From JARRRL01 sp037380725 (GTDB taxonomy: Bacteria; Pseudomonadota; Gammaproteobacteria; Pseudomonadales; JANQJO01): a stretch of DNA of 14,577 bases. The notes beneath the pieces were generated by a model. That model was not told the DNA's origin. It saw only the letters and a list, made by a program, of their open reading frames with translations, and searched no databases. The stretch's first letter is position 1; every line of letters starts with the position of its first letter. The position numbers were made by a program, and so were the translations under genes. The DNA is taken from contig JARRRL010000060.1 of NCBI GenBank assembly GCA_037380725.1, forward strand, positions 1 through 14,577, written 5' to 3'. Of the stretch, positions 5,048 through 12,221 are shown piece by piece.

Positions 5048-8002
5048 ATGCGCATTTCTTACTCTTCAAAAGAACATTGCTTTATCCAACATGCCTTGGA
5101 CACGACGCTGTCCAAACAGGTCTTGCTGCGCCCCAAACACATTGCACTCATCGATGCGGCAATCGCGCACCACAAAATTCCGATGTTGCTGGCACCTCCC
5201 GGTTTTGGGAAAAGCACGCTCATCAAGCAATGGCTGCAAACCCAAACGGCGCAAGTGGTGTGGTTACGACCAAGGCCCACCGGATCCAGTTTGGACTACA
5301 AACAACCCCTCAGTCACTGGCTGGACTGCGCCAATCTTGGCTTAAACGATCTGCGCGCCCTTGCTCAACCACTCCCATTGCAACACGCACTGCACCACGC
5401 TTCACCGACTCAAAACCCGCGCCACCAACGGAACTCCACGCCATCCAGTGCCATTGCCGACCCCATCATTGTTGTGCTCGACAACGCGGACCAACTGCCC
5501 ATTGAAGTGTGGCTTTTGGTGCAAAATATCCACCGCCAATGGCCTGAAGCTTGCCAATTTGTAGTCTGCGCCGAACAACACCTACTGCCCAGGCAACACG
5601 GCACCTTACCCTTGGGCTTGATCAGCGCCGATGAACTGCGTTTTGACGAATCAGAAATCAACCTCATGCTCAGTTCGTTGCCCAATACCAAGGCCGGTAC
5701 ATCAACACTCAATAATCACGCAATCAGTAACCCGTTCAGTTCGCCAAATAGCTCAAATAACACCTCTTTCTCTAATAACTCTGCCAATAGTAGTAGTAAT
5801 AGTAATAGTACTAATAGCTCTACTCATACGAAGAAAGCGAGTCACAGCGCCTCGGCGAATAGTAGCCCCTCCAAAACAGCGGCGACGCAAGAACTCAATG
5901 GCTCGATCAATCGCCTCAACATCGATCCCGAATGGATCAATGCGATCCACGGCTGGCCGGTTTTACTCAGTGGTTTGATAGCCACCTACCACTGGCATCA
6001 CAATAACGCCCACATCGATACCGTGGGCAACCATTTCAACAATCTGTGCTATGACTTGATTGAACACGAAGTGCTGGCTAGCTTATCGCCCATGGATTAC
6101 ACCGTCGTGGAGTTCATCGAGCATTTGCCGTACTTCACGCAAGCTTTGGCCAATACACTCTGGCCTCAGCACTCGATCAGCAACACCTTACAAACGCTCA
6201 CCCAACGATTGCTGATCACCACCAACTCCCGCACCGGACAGATCGAGTTGTCGGAGCCCTGGTTAAACCAGCATTTTCATGGTCGCGTGCCCCGCTACGA
6301 CGTTTCACCCGACGATTTATTCGAGATCGCAGCAGAATGGTACGAATCACATGAACTGATTGGCGCCGCCTTATCCTGTTATGTGCACCTGCGCCAATGG
6401 AAGAAAGTGGCCGATTTAGCCGAAAACCACGCCGAACGGTTGACAAAAGGCAATGACTGGCAGCGCGTGACGCGCTGGCTCGAACGTCTGCCTCAAGAAA
6501 TCTTGGGGCGACACCCAAAACTGATGTCCTTGCTGGCCTGGCAGTCGATTTCATTGCTGCGAAAAAGCATGGCGACCGACTATATTTCACGTGCCAGCGC
6601 CATCCAAAAGCCCGCCTCCCTGCGTCAACAACCCCATTACGACAATTTGTCTTTGATCCACAAATTGCAACACATCGACGTGGAAGCGGAAATTGAAAAC
6701 TTAGAAGACGTATCCGAATCGCTGAGTATTTTACTGGAACGAAAATCCCACGATCAGCGTTTTTTCCTCGTGAACACCATGGCGAAAAAATCCGCCCACA
6801 GCGCGAATTTACGTCTGCACTTGCAGGTGCTGCAACACTTTTGCTGTTGGGAATTCCCCCAATCCATCAAAGCGGCGAATCGATTAATCAAACAATCAAT
6901 GGCTGAACGCAACGCCACCCTAACACTCAATGCCTTGTATCTGCTGTCCTGGTCTTTATACGCCACCGGCGAACACCGCAGCTTATTCAAGCACGCCCAC
7001 AATATCAGCCAATGGCTGGCCGATAACCACTTTCAAGCACACCCGTTAGCCGTATGGACGGAAGCGTGTCAAGCTAATATTTTACGTGAATCCGGTCAAT
7101 TAGAAGAATCAGAACAACTGATTCAATTGCTCGAACGCCATTTCAATCAACCCGATGCCCCCATACTGCACAAATACACCACGTGGATGCTACGCGCCCT
7201 GCAACATCGCAGTTTGGGTAACCTGCACGGCGCGCAAGACTACGTGGAACGCGCCGACGCCATTGTGCACCAGCTACCCCTGCAGTTTACGCAAACAGTG
7301 ATGTCCGCACCGGCCTTGCGGGCCGATATTCTGATGCTCCAAGAGCGTCTCGATGACGCAGAAGTTCTGCTCGAACCCCTGACACCCCCGTTTTGGCGGG
7401 ATAATCCCGAACAACACGACACCTGGGCCATCGCACTCTATTATTTGCTGAAAGGATTACGCAACGGTGACCCTGATACCCTGGAAGCACCGCTTAAAGT
7501 CCTCATCCAGTTTGGCGCTCGACGCAAACACCGCGCCTTCGAACTGTACGTGCGCAGCCTACTGTGCGTGGGGTTTTTCCGCCTGAACGAGCACAAAAAG
7601 GCCCGCCACACCCTGCTGGCACTGCTGAAACAAATCGAAGGCAGCGGCTTCAAACGCGTACTGCTCGACCGAGGCAAACACATGGGGAACCTGTTGCTCA
7701 AGACTGGCGAAAAACACGCTACAAACCCCTTGTTAATCCCTTGGTTGGAGCAACTGCCCTACGAACAATATGGTGACAGCTTGCATTACGATTTCATCAA
7801 ACTCAGTAAACGTGAGATCGAAATTCTCTCACTTATCGCACAAGGAAAGTCAAATGAAGAAATCAGCCAGGCTTTATGTCGATCCCTGGGAACCGTAAAA
7901 TTGCACGTCCACAACATCTATAAAAAACTGGGAGTCAGCAGTCGGATACAAGCTATTCAGAAATGCGAAGCTTGCGGATTTGATAGTGAGTTAATGTCAT
8001 GA
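5048..8002 (+). CDS. MalT/LAL-type transcriptional regulator (STAND ATPase, LuxR HTH)
   Basis: A 984-residue protein in the size range of MalT-like regulators. It has a P-loop APPGFGKST (residues 49-57) and a Walker B-like IIVVLDNAD (140-148). GWPVLLSGL (302-310) matches the conserved segment that closes the NTPase module in MalT relatives. A long helical-repeat region (about 400-880) follows, then a C-terminal LuxR HTH at 919-978 (LSKREIEILSLIAQGKSNEE, then TVKLHVHNIYKKLGV). Such proteins bind ATP and an inducer, oligomerise, and activate transcription at direct repeats. Unusual here is a Ser/Asn-rich linker of about 70 residues (212-280) inserted in the NTPase module. No Shine-Dalgarno precedes ATG 5048, though homology to MalT starts soon after it (residues 21-60). 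The gene diverges from the translocator operon and is followed 32 bp later by a T3SS chaperone gene, so control of secretion genes is likely but inferred. Its inducer is unknown. Confidence 0.85.
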   Translation: MRISYSSKEHCFIQHALDTTLSKQVLLRPKHIALIDAAIAHHKIPMLLAPPGFGKSTLIKQWLQTQTAQVVWLRPRPTGSSLDYKQPLSHWLDCANLGLNDLRALAQPLPLQHALHHASPTQNPRHQRNSTPSSAIADPIIVVLDNADQLPIEVWLLVQNIHRQWPEACQFVVCAEQHLLPRQHGTLPLGLISADELRFDESEINLMLSSLPNTKAGTSTLNNHAISNPFSSPNSSNNTSFSNNSANSSSNSNSTNSSTHTKKASHSASANSSPSKTAATQELNGSINRLNIDPEWINAIHGWPVLLSGLIATYHWHHNNAHIDTVGNHFNNLCYDLIEHEVLASLSPMDYTVVEFIEHLPYFTQALANTLWPQHSISNTLQTLTQRLLITTNSRTGQIELSEPWLNQHFHGRVPRYDVSPDDLFEIAAEWYESHELIGAALSCYVHLRQWKKVADLAENHAERLTKGNDWQRVTRWLERLPQEILGRHPKLMSLLAWQSISLLRKSMATDYISRASAIQKPASLRQQPHYDNLSLIHKLQHIDVEAEIENLEDVSESLSILLERKSHDQRFFLVNTMAKKSAHSANLRLHLQVLQHFCCWEFPQSIKAANRLIKQSMAERNATLTLNALYLLSWSLYATGEHRSLFKHAHNISQWLADNHFQAHPLAVWTEACQANILRESGQLEESEQLIQLLERHFNQPDAPILHKYTTWMLRALQHRSLGNLHGAQDYVERADAIVHQLPLQFTQTVMSAPALRADILMLQERLDDAEVLLEPLTPPFWRDNPEQHDTWAIALYYLLKGLRNGDPDTLEAPLKVLIQFGARRKHRAFELYVRSLLCVGFFRLNEHKKARHTLLALLKQIEGSGFKRVLLDRGKHMGNLLLKTGEKHATNPLLIPWLEQLPYEQYGDSLHYDFIKLSKREIEILSLIAQGKSNEEISQALCRSLGTVKLHVHNIYKKLGVSSRIQAIQKCEACGFDSELMS
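5681..5890 (+). repeat. Low-complexity Ser/Asn/Thr-coding tract in the regulator
   Basis: Residues 212-280 are largely S, N, T and A. The DNA at about 5785-5820 is a run of AGT/AAT-type triplets (AGTAGTAGTAATAGTAATAG), unlike the GC-richer flanks. It is in frame and free of stops, so it is probably a flexible linker grown by slippage. Confidence 0.65.
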
Positions 8003-8034
8003 TATAAAGCAAGGGAACTGGTGGGGCATTCTCG

Positions 8035-8508
8035 ATGAATATCGATCAAATTTTACGTCGGCTGGGGCAAGAGATTGGATTGCCTGCACTGCAACTGGAT
8101 GAAACGCATCTGTGCACGCTGCGATTTGATGGCAAAGACATTATTGTCATCGAAACGTCTCCGGATGGTCAGTACGTGTACTTATACAGCATGCTGTTCA
8201 CCATTCCCTCATCGAGCAAGATGGCTTTTTATGAGCGTTTGCTCACCGCAAACCTGTTTGGAAAAGAAACCGGTATGGCCAGTTTTTCATGCAACCCCAA
8301 GACCAGCGAAGTATTTCTTACGCGGACACTGAGTCTGGATGGGCTTGCCTATGAACAATTTGCATTGGCCCTGGAAGAGCTCCTGCAATGTATGGAATAT
8401 TGGCGAGAACAATACGAACAAGGACAGTTACTCAGCGGCACGGATCAACGCCAAACGTCGCCTCCAAAAAAACGGGATCAGCACCCGCTCGATTCCAGAT
8501 TTGTTTGA
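8035..8508 (+). CDS. Class I T3SS effector chaperone, CesT/Tir-chaperone family
   Basis: A 157-residue protein. Residues 1-125 follow the CesT/SycE pattern: an N-terminal helix (ILRRLGQEIGLPAL), LDETHLCTLRFDGKDIIVIE as the first strands, a central strand with LYSMLFTIP, a helix with FYERLLTANLFG, then SCNPKTSEVFLTRTLSL and a final helix (FALALEELLQCMEYWREQY). These proteins act as dimers, bind the N-terminal region of an effector in the cytosol and deliver it to the export ATPase. The last 30 residues are polar and extra to the fold. GGGG at 8023-8026 serves as ribosome site, 8 nt before the ATG. The gene is 32 bp after the regulator, so the two are probably one transcript. The client is not evident: the next gene encodes only 90 residues. 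The family call is secure. Confidence 0.85.
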   Translation: MNIDQILRRLGQEIGLPALQLDETHLCTLRFDGKDIIVIETSPDGQYVYLYSMLFTIPSSSKMAFYERLLTANLFGKETGMASFSCNPKTSEVFLTRTLSLDGLAYEQFALALEELLQCMEYWREQYEQGQLLSGTDQRQTSPPKKRDQHPLDSRFV

Positions 8509-8677
8509 CTTAAGCGTGCTTTTTCGCACACGGAAACGTGGTATCACTGCCCAACGCGCTCAAGGACGATCGCACGGTGTTTGTGCGACTCACAACTGTG
8601 CAATAAAAGCTCACTCAGTTAAACCCACTAACAGCCCAAGTCGCTCGTGCGACGCGGCGTTATTTGGAGATTTTTAC

Positions 8678-8950
8678 ATGAGTATGTCTATGACCGATGT
8701 TGTGAGTAGTACGGGTGTGGGATTGGGTATTGTCGGTAGCACAGTGGATACCGCCACACAAAGTCAAATAGATAAAGTGTACGCCAACGTAAATCGTACT
8801 TTACAACTGCACACGGAACGCCATGCCCGAGCGGAACGATTGATCCATTTTCCATTTCAAACCAAAGCCTCGGACATCAGCCTGCCAAGGGCCCGTGTTT
8901 TTATCCCTAACCCTGGAACACTGCTACGCAAACGCCTCAACACAAGATGA
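8678..8950 (+). CDS. Unknown 90-residue protein downstream of the T3SS chaperone
   Basis: I start at ATG 8678, where GGAG (8665-8668) lies 9 nt upstream. The same frame stays open back to 8339, but that extension overlaps the chaperone gene in another frame and is not credible. The N-terminus is rich in S, T, M and G (MSMSMTDVVSSTGVGLGIVG), followed by a charged helical middle (about residues 25-60, QSQIDKVYANVNRTLQLHTE onward) and a basic, proline-containing tail. The Ser/Thr-rich start resembles T3SS secretion signals, and the gene follows a class I chaperone at 169 bp, so a small secreted protein is possible. A small structural component such as an inner-rod or needle protein was considered but shows no convincing match. 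I do not recognise the family. Confidence 0.6.
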   Translation: MSMSMTDVVSSTGVGLGIVGSTVDTATQSQIDKVYANVNRTLQLHTERHARAERLIHFPFQTKASDISLPRARVFIPNPGTLLRKRLNTR

Positions 8951-8998
8951 ACACAATTTAAGAACATGGCTGAAAAGAACCAGGATGAAAAGAACCAT

Positions 8999-9808
8999 TC
9001 ACTCGCGTTCTCCCAAGAAAATGGGACATGGGAAGGGATTTGGTAGCGACTTGAGTCGAAGGTCCTCATCAAACTTCCCTTCCACACTGCGGTAGTGGGG
9101 CAACACAAACACCGCTTTTTCCTGTGCCTGCGTATTCAAAAACTGACACAGAAACGGCATTTGGTCGCTCCACGTAAACGCGTATATCACGTCGATTGCC
9201 GATAATGTGATGCCCAATTGCGCGTAGGCCGTTGTGGGTAAGCCGACGGGCATGGTGATGGCGTTTTTGGCGTGTTGCCGCACAAAATCTTCATAAGCTG
9301 TATTGGACTCAGGCGGATATATGCTGCCAACGGCAAATTCACAGCGGGTTTCCATTGCAATCACACCCGCCGCTCGCAATTGGTCACGTAACAAAATAGC
9401 CTGTTCAATCAAATACTCAGACGCATCAATGCCGTAACTGTCCCATCCCAAGGCCGCCGCCATCAGCGCAAATACCCCGTTGCCACACCCTAGATCGATC
9501 GCCGTAGCAAAGGAACGGCGCGCCGCCAGCAAGTTCATGAAGCAAATGCGAATCAGAGCTGGGGGCATACCCTGAAAACCCGTTTGAACCTGTAAACCCT
9601 CGTTTTGCTCACTGTTTTGCTCACTGTTTTGCTCACTGTTTTGCTCACTGTTTTGGTAGGCGGCGTAAATCTGCTCGTACGAAGCGGAAACGAGGCGATC
9701 GACTTGATCAAGACGTCGCGTGGCTTCAGGCAATGACATGGCCATCTGAATGATTCTCCCCTTCTTTTCCTCAAGCACCCTATTCTCAATCGCGTTCATA
9801 TCAACCAT
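8999..9808 (-). CDS. Class I SAM-dependent methyltransferase, substrate unknown
   Basis: A 269-residue protein with a Rossmann-type methyltransferase core. Motif I is AIDLGCGNGVFALMAAALGW (from about residue 103). SYGIDAS gives the acidic residue at the end of strand 2 (D128), and the VIYAFTWSD segment (about 208-216) suits the strand 4 motif. The first 100 residues are helical and include an NSEQ repeated four times (about 53-68) from a 12-bp tandem repeat. GMPPALIRICFMNLLAA just before motif I may cap the substrate pocket. Starts at GTG 9811, ATG 9808 and ATG 9797-9799 are all possible and none has a strong ribosome site. It is convergent with the 90-residue gene (48 bp apart) and lies only about 40 bp past an intrinsic terminator on its own strand. 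It could act on a protein, small molecule or, given the setting, be a secreted effector. This last idea is speculative. Confidence 0.7.
   Translation of the reverse strand: MVDMNAIENRVLEEKKGRIIQMAMSLPEATRRLDQVDRLVSASYEQIYAAYQNSEQNSEQNSEQNSEQNEGLQVQTGFQGMPPALIRICFMNLLAARRSFATAIDLGCGNGVFALMAAALGWDSYGIDASEYLIEQAILLRDQLRAAGVIAMETRCEFAVGSIYPPESNTAYEDFVRQHAKNAITMPVGLPTTAYAQLGITLSAIDVIYAFTWSDQMPFLCQFLNTQAQEKAVFVLPHYRSVEGKFDEDLRLKSLPNPFPCPIFLGERE
9603..9656 (-). repeat. 12-bp tandem repeat in the methyltransferase gene
   Basis: The plus-strand unit TTTTGCTCACTG occurs four times without change (9603-9650), with half a unit after. On the coding strand it encodes NSEQ. The exact identity points to recent expansion. 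Confidence 0.9.
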
Positions 9809-9832
9809 CACACATTGAGCGCAAGATTTACG

Positions 9833-9838
9833 ATTGTA
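9833..9838 (-). promoter_or_regulatory. Possible -10 box for the methyltransferase gene
   Basis: TACAAT on the minus strand matches the -10 consensus at five of six positions, but no good -35 lies at the right distance (it would fall in the terminator stem). It would start transcription about 15 nt before the gene. It is the only candidate promoter between the terminator and the gene. Confidence 0.25.
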
Positions 9839-9843
9839 AATAA

Positions 9844-9879
9844 GAAAAAAGCCTGTTGATCACTGTAGCATCAACAGGC
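9844..9879 (-). terminator. Intrinsic terminator downstream of the 28-residue peptide
   Basis: GCCTGTTGAT (9851-9860) and ATCAACAGGC (9870-9879) form a perfect 10-bp stem with a 9-nt loop. Read on the minus strand the stem is followed by TTTTTTCTTATTT. It is a textbook Rho-independent terminator for minus-strand transcription coming from the 28-residue ORF. Confidence 0.85.
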
Positions 9880-9962
9880 CAAAGGGAGTGTTTTAATCAG
9901 GGCATCTTTTAATTATATTGCGTCAAAATTACGTTTGAGCCAACTCAAATTCGACCAATATT

Positions 9963-10049
9963 TCAACAGAAATAATACAAAATCATGCACGCTAAGCCAA
10001 CAAATACAGAGGTGAACAAACTGGATTGTATTTTTGAAGACAGTGTCAT
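9963..10049 (-). CDS. 28-residue single-helix membrane peptide
   Basis: ATG at 10047-10049 is preceded by AAGGAG with a 7-8-nt spacer, the best ribosome site in the window. The frame ends in TGA at 9963-9965. The product has a polar N-terminus (MTLSSKIQSS) and then one hydrophobic stretch (LFTSVFVGLACMILYYFC) ending at the stop. That is the shape of small inner-membrane peptides, including type I toxins and small regulatory subunits of membrane complexes. A perfect intrinsic terminator follows 84 nt after the stop, so it forms a self-contained transcription unit, or a leader for the methyltransferase gene further on. It is too short for family assignment. Translation is strongly suggested by the ribosome site, but not proven. 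Confidence 0.6.
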   Translation of the reverse strand: MTLSSKIQSSLFTSVFVGLACMILYYFC

Positions 10050-10062
10050 TGCTTTTCTCCTT

Positions 10063-10734
10063 TTTACAAACTTACTCTCGACCCATTTAATAAACAGTAC
10101 CCTCAACGCCTAACACAGTCTAAATGGCTATATTTTACGCATTTGTTGTACCGTTAGCGGCGTTAAACCGATATCTCTCCTCTCTCTCACCTCAATCCCA
10201 GACCTTCACCACGCCATTCTCATTTTCAGAAAATGCGCATTTTAAGACGCGTGTTTTAACGGGCGTTAGCGTGAAAGCGTACTGTTCATAGACGTCCTTT
10301 TCAATAAAAACGACGGAGAACGTATTGCTATTTAGTGTTCAGATATCGAGCCCTAAGAGTACGTATACTGTGCCCAACATTCGATCTCATTTCAGTGAAA
10401 AAGTATTTCCTTGAACTCAGACATAATCACAAAATAGCCAATCACGTTTACCAATTGCTAAAAAATAGTCACACTACCCTGTCCTGGCTCACCAGCACAT
10501 CGCCAGAGCGTCCAAGGGCATCACAAGGGTAGTTGCTCAGCGGCAGTTTCACAACGCCACACACCAAGCGGTACGACAGTGTCCACCTCCTATTCGTAAA
10601 AATCAAGAGCAACCAACAACCAAAATCAGAAAAACGATCGTTATTTAACCGAATAGCTATACTTTTTTAAACTCAATCCGTAAATCCCGGACTGAACCCC
10701 ATAACCCGACCTCAGCGCAAGGAGTCATTGCAAT
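10063..10734. other. Intergenic region without recognisable gene
   Basis: About 670 bp with no supportable gene. A 65-codon frame at 10335-10532 begins with GTG and has no ribosome site. The region holds the upstream DNA of the 28-residue ORF (minus) and of the 102-residue gene (plus). It includes a perfect 14-bp palindrome (10230-10243) and a pyrimidine-rich run at about 10175-10190. Promoters were searched for by eye and no good hexamer pair was found. Confidence 0.5.
10230..10243. promoter_or_regulatory. Perfect 14-bp palindrome AAAATGCGCATTTT
   Basis: This palindrome lies about 180 bp upstream of the 28-residue ORF and about 490 bp before the 102-residue gene. Its form suits an operator for a dimeric regulator, but an isolated palindrome of this length in AT-rich DNA can occur by chance. 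Confidence 0.25.
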
Positions 10735-11043
10735 ATGCAATCGTTTGCTGAAGAAGATGACATCACGTTACACACGTTCCATCACTTTGCCTACTTCGAT
10801 CAGCATGGCAAATCTCTGGGCAGTTCCACCGGCATCGCACCTCAAAAAGAGCTGTATCAAAACGCCCATTATGTGGTGGTCAACCAGGAAGATATGATTA
10901 AAAACAATGACTCAAAAGCACAAATCGCATCCGATCTGAAGCACTGTGAGCACGATCTACTGCACACACCCATCCGCAATATGGGCGAAATTCTGTACTT
11001 AAATCGCCTCATTCGCGCATTGCGGAAATGCCTGTCAGCTTAA
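10735..11043 (+). CDS. Unknown 102-residue protein
   Basis: ATG 10735 is preceded by AAGGAG with a 10-nt spacer, so the gene is probably real. The protein is soluble. It has an acidic start (MQSFAEEDDITLHTFHHFAY) with a histidine/aromatic-rich stretch at residues 13-24, then a polar middle and a basic helical C-terminus (ILYLNRLIRALRKCLSA). There is no signal peptide or membrane segment. Its last 9 bp overlap the end of the convergent 383-residue gene. The neighbours give no functional hint, and a T3SS accessory or effector role cannot be confirmed or excluded. Confidence 0.65.
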   Translation: MQSFAEEDDITLHTFHHFAYFDQHGKSLGSSTGIAPQKELYQNAHYVVVNQEDMIKNNDSKAQIASDLKHCEHDLLHTPIRNMGEILYLNRLIRALRKCLSA

Positions 11044-12186
11044 AGCATCCTGCAAAAATTCAATTGTAAAACAAGGTGCTAACACCGATTCTATGCACGA
11101 CTTGAATTCGGGATTTTCCGCAAGCTCCGATATCACGCCCCCCCACAATCGCTCATGCCACGCCACCCATTGCGCCTCGGGCACATCCAGCGCATTCCAC
11201 AGCTCACCACACGAAATAGCACACAGCGCTTGCACACCGTTTGCCACCAGCGGTTGGATCAATTCAGACCAGAACGGTCCCTCAACCAGCGCTCGCCACT
11301 GCGAAGCCGTCCACCCTTTTAACGCGGGTTCACCCAGCACATCAACCAGGTTCACGACCTGTGACGGGGGGCGCGCCTCCAGCGTGCTCCACAGGTGCGC
11401 ACTGAGCGCAAAAACGCGTTCCGACGACAGGCTATCCAACAGAAAATTTTCGCTGAGTTTTAACGCCAATGCTAGGTTTTTATTGATAAATGATTTGGCC
11501 ACATCCTCGACCAGTTGCTCCCATTGCGGCAGCATTTTACCCACACCCCACTTACTCATTTTCAAAACATGGCCCAGACCGGGGAGCTTGGCCAACAGCG
11601 CTTCATCTTGAAAAAATTGGCGGATCATCTCAAAGACAACACCAGTAATCATATTTCGATATTCGGCATTGTGTACCAGAGCGTGGATCCAACGCGCTTT
11701 GCGCGCTTCATCATCCACAAACCAAACAAACGCTTGCTGAAACGCCGCTTTGTCCATTCCCTGTGCCACCGGGACACGAGTGGTTTGCAAGTCCGAGACC
11801 CAATGGCGCCATGTTTGACCAAACCAGTGTCCCAAAGGCTCCAGCAACTCCGGTCGCTGCAAAGCCTTTTCCACCCACGGGATCAACTCATCCGCAGGCA
11901 CAAAATCCCGCAGTGCGCGACCACGTAGGTAGCGTACCCCCGCACGCGCCGCCTCGCTCAGCAATCGATGCCCAGTATCATTGGAAACAGTATCATTGGA
12001 AACAGTATCATTGGAAACAGTATCATTGGAAACAGTATCATCGGAAACGACGGGGTCGGCATCATGCCGCAGACACGCAACCGTGTCCACACAATGCGCC
12101 ACAACCGCTTTCTGAAACGCCATGAGTTGTTCGGGGGTCAAGGGTGCAGCGTATTCTCGCTGTTGATGCTTATTTATCTTTTTCAT
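11035..12186 (-). CDS. Unknown 383-residue cytoplasmic protein
   Basis: A large, mostly helical soluble protein with no signal peptide and no clear membrane helix. It is rich in tryptophan and leucine, with recurring W-containing segments (LGHWFGQTWRHWVSD, LSAHLWSTLEARP, GWTASQWRALVEGPFWSEL). That hints at helical repeats, but I do not recognise a family. Residues 47-71 are five copies of VSNDT from a 15-bp tandem repeat, apparently a linker between the N-terminal 45 residues and the main body. The ATG at 12186 starts MKKINKHQQR; its ribosome site is weak. The gene lies 35 bp after a lipoprotein gene, and these two plus the oxidoreductase upstream are probably one transcript. It is tail-to-tail with the 102-residue gene, overlapping by 9 bp. 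Confidence 0.7.
   Translation of the reverse strand: MKKINKHQQREYAAPLTPEQLMAFQKAVVAHCVDTVACLRHDADPVVSDDTVSNDTVSNDTVSNDTVSNDTGHRLLSEAARAGVRYLRGRALRDFVPADELIPWVEKALQRPELLEPLGHWFGQTWRHWVSDLQTTRVPVAQGMDKAAFQQAFVWFVDDEARKARWIHALVHNAEYRNMITGVVFEMIRQFFQDEALLAKLPGLGHVLKMSKWGVGKMLPQWEQLVEDVAKSFINKNLALALKLSENFLLDSLSSERVFALSAHLWSTLEARPPSQVVNLVDVLGEPALKGWTASQWRALVEGPFWSELIQPLVANGVQALCAISCGELWNALDVPEAQWVAWHERLWGGVISELAENPEFKSCIESVLAPCFTIEFLQDALS
11974..12048 (-). repeat. 15-bp tandem repeat in the 383-residue gene
   Basis: The plus-strand unit AGTATCATTGGAAAC occurs five times head to tail (11974-12048). The first four are identical and the fifth has one T-to-C change. On the coding strand it encodes VSNDT repeats (the first copy, VSDDT, carries the change). 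Confidence 0.95.
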
Positions 12187-12221
12187 TTCAATCGCATTCT
12201 TTTTAGGTACGAGTAACTGGA

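Noticed and set aside
8570..8588. TCGCAC/GTGCGA hairpin before the 90-residue gene as a terminator
   Set aside because: Only a 6-bp stem and no T-run follows. It may still be a weak structure between the two genes.
8339..8677. N-terminal extension of the 90-residue protein to 203 residues
   Set aside because: It overlaps the clearly real CesT-family gene in another frame, and the ribosome site at 8665-8668 points to ATG 8678.
10335..10532. 65-codon frame on the plus strand
   Set aside because: GTG start with no ribosome site and composition typical of non-coding DNA.
11974..12048. Short regular repeats as a CRISPR array
   Set aside because: The units are contiguous 15-mers with no spacers and are in frame inside a gene. 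The same holds for the 12-bp and other 15-bp repeats.
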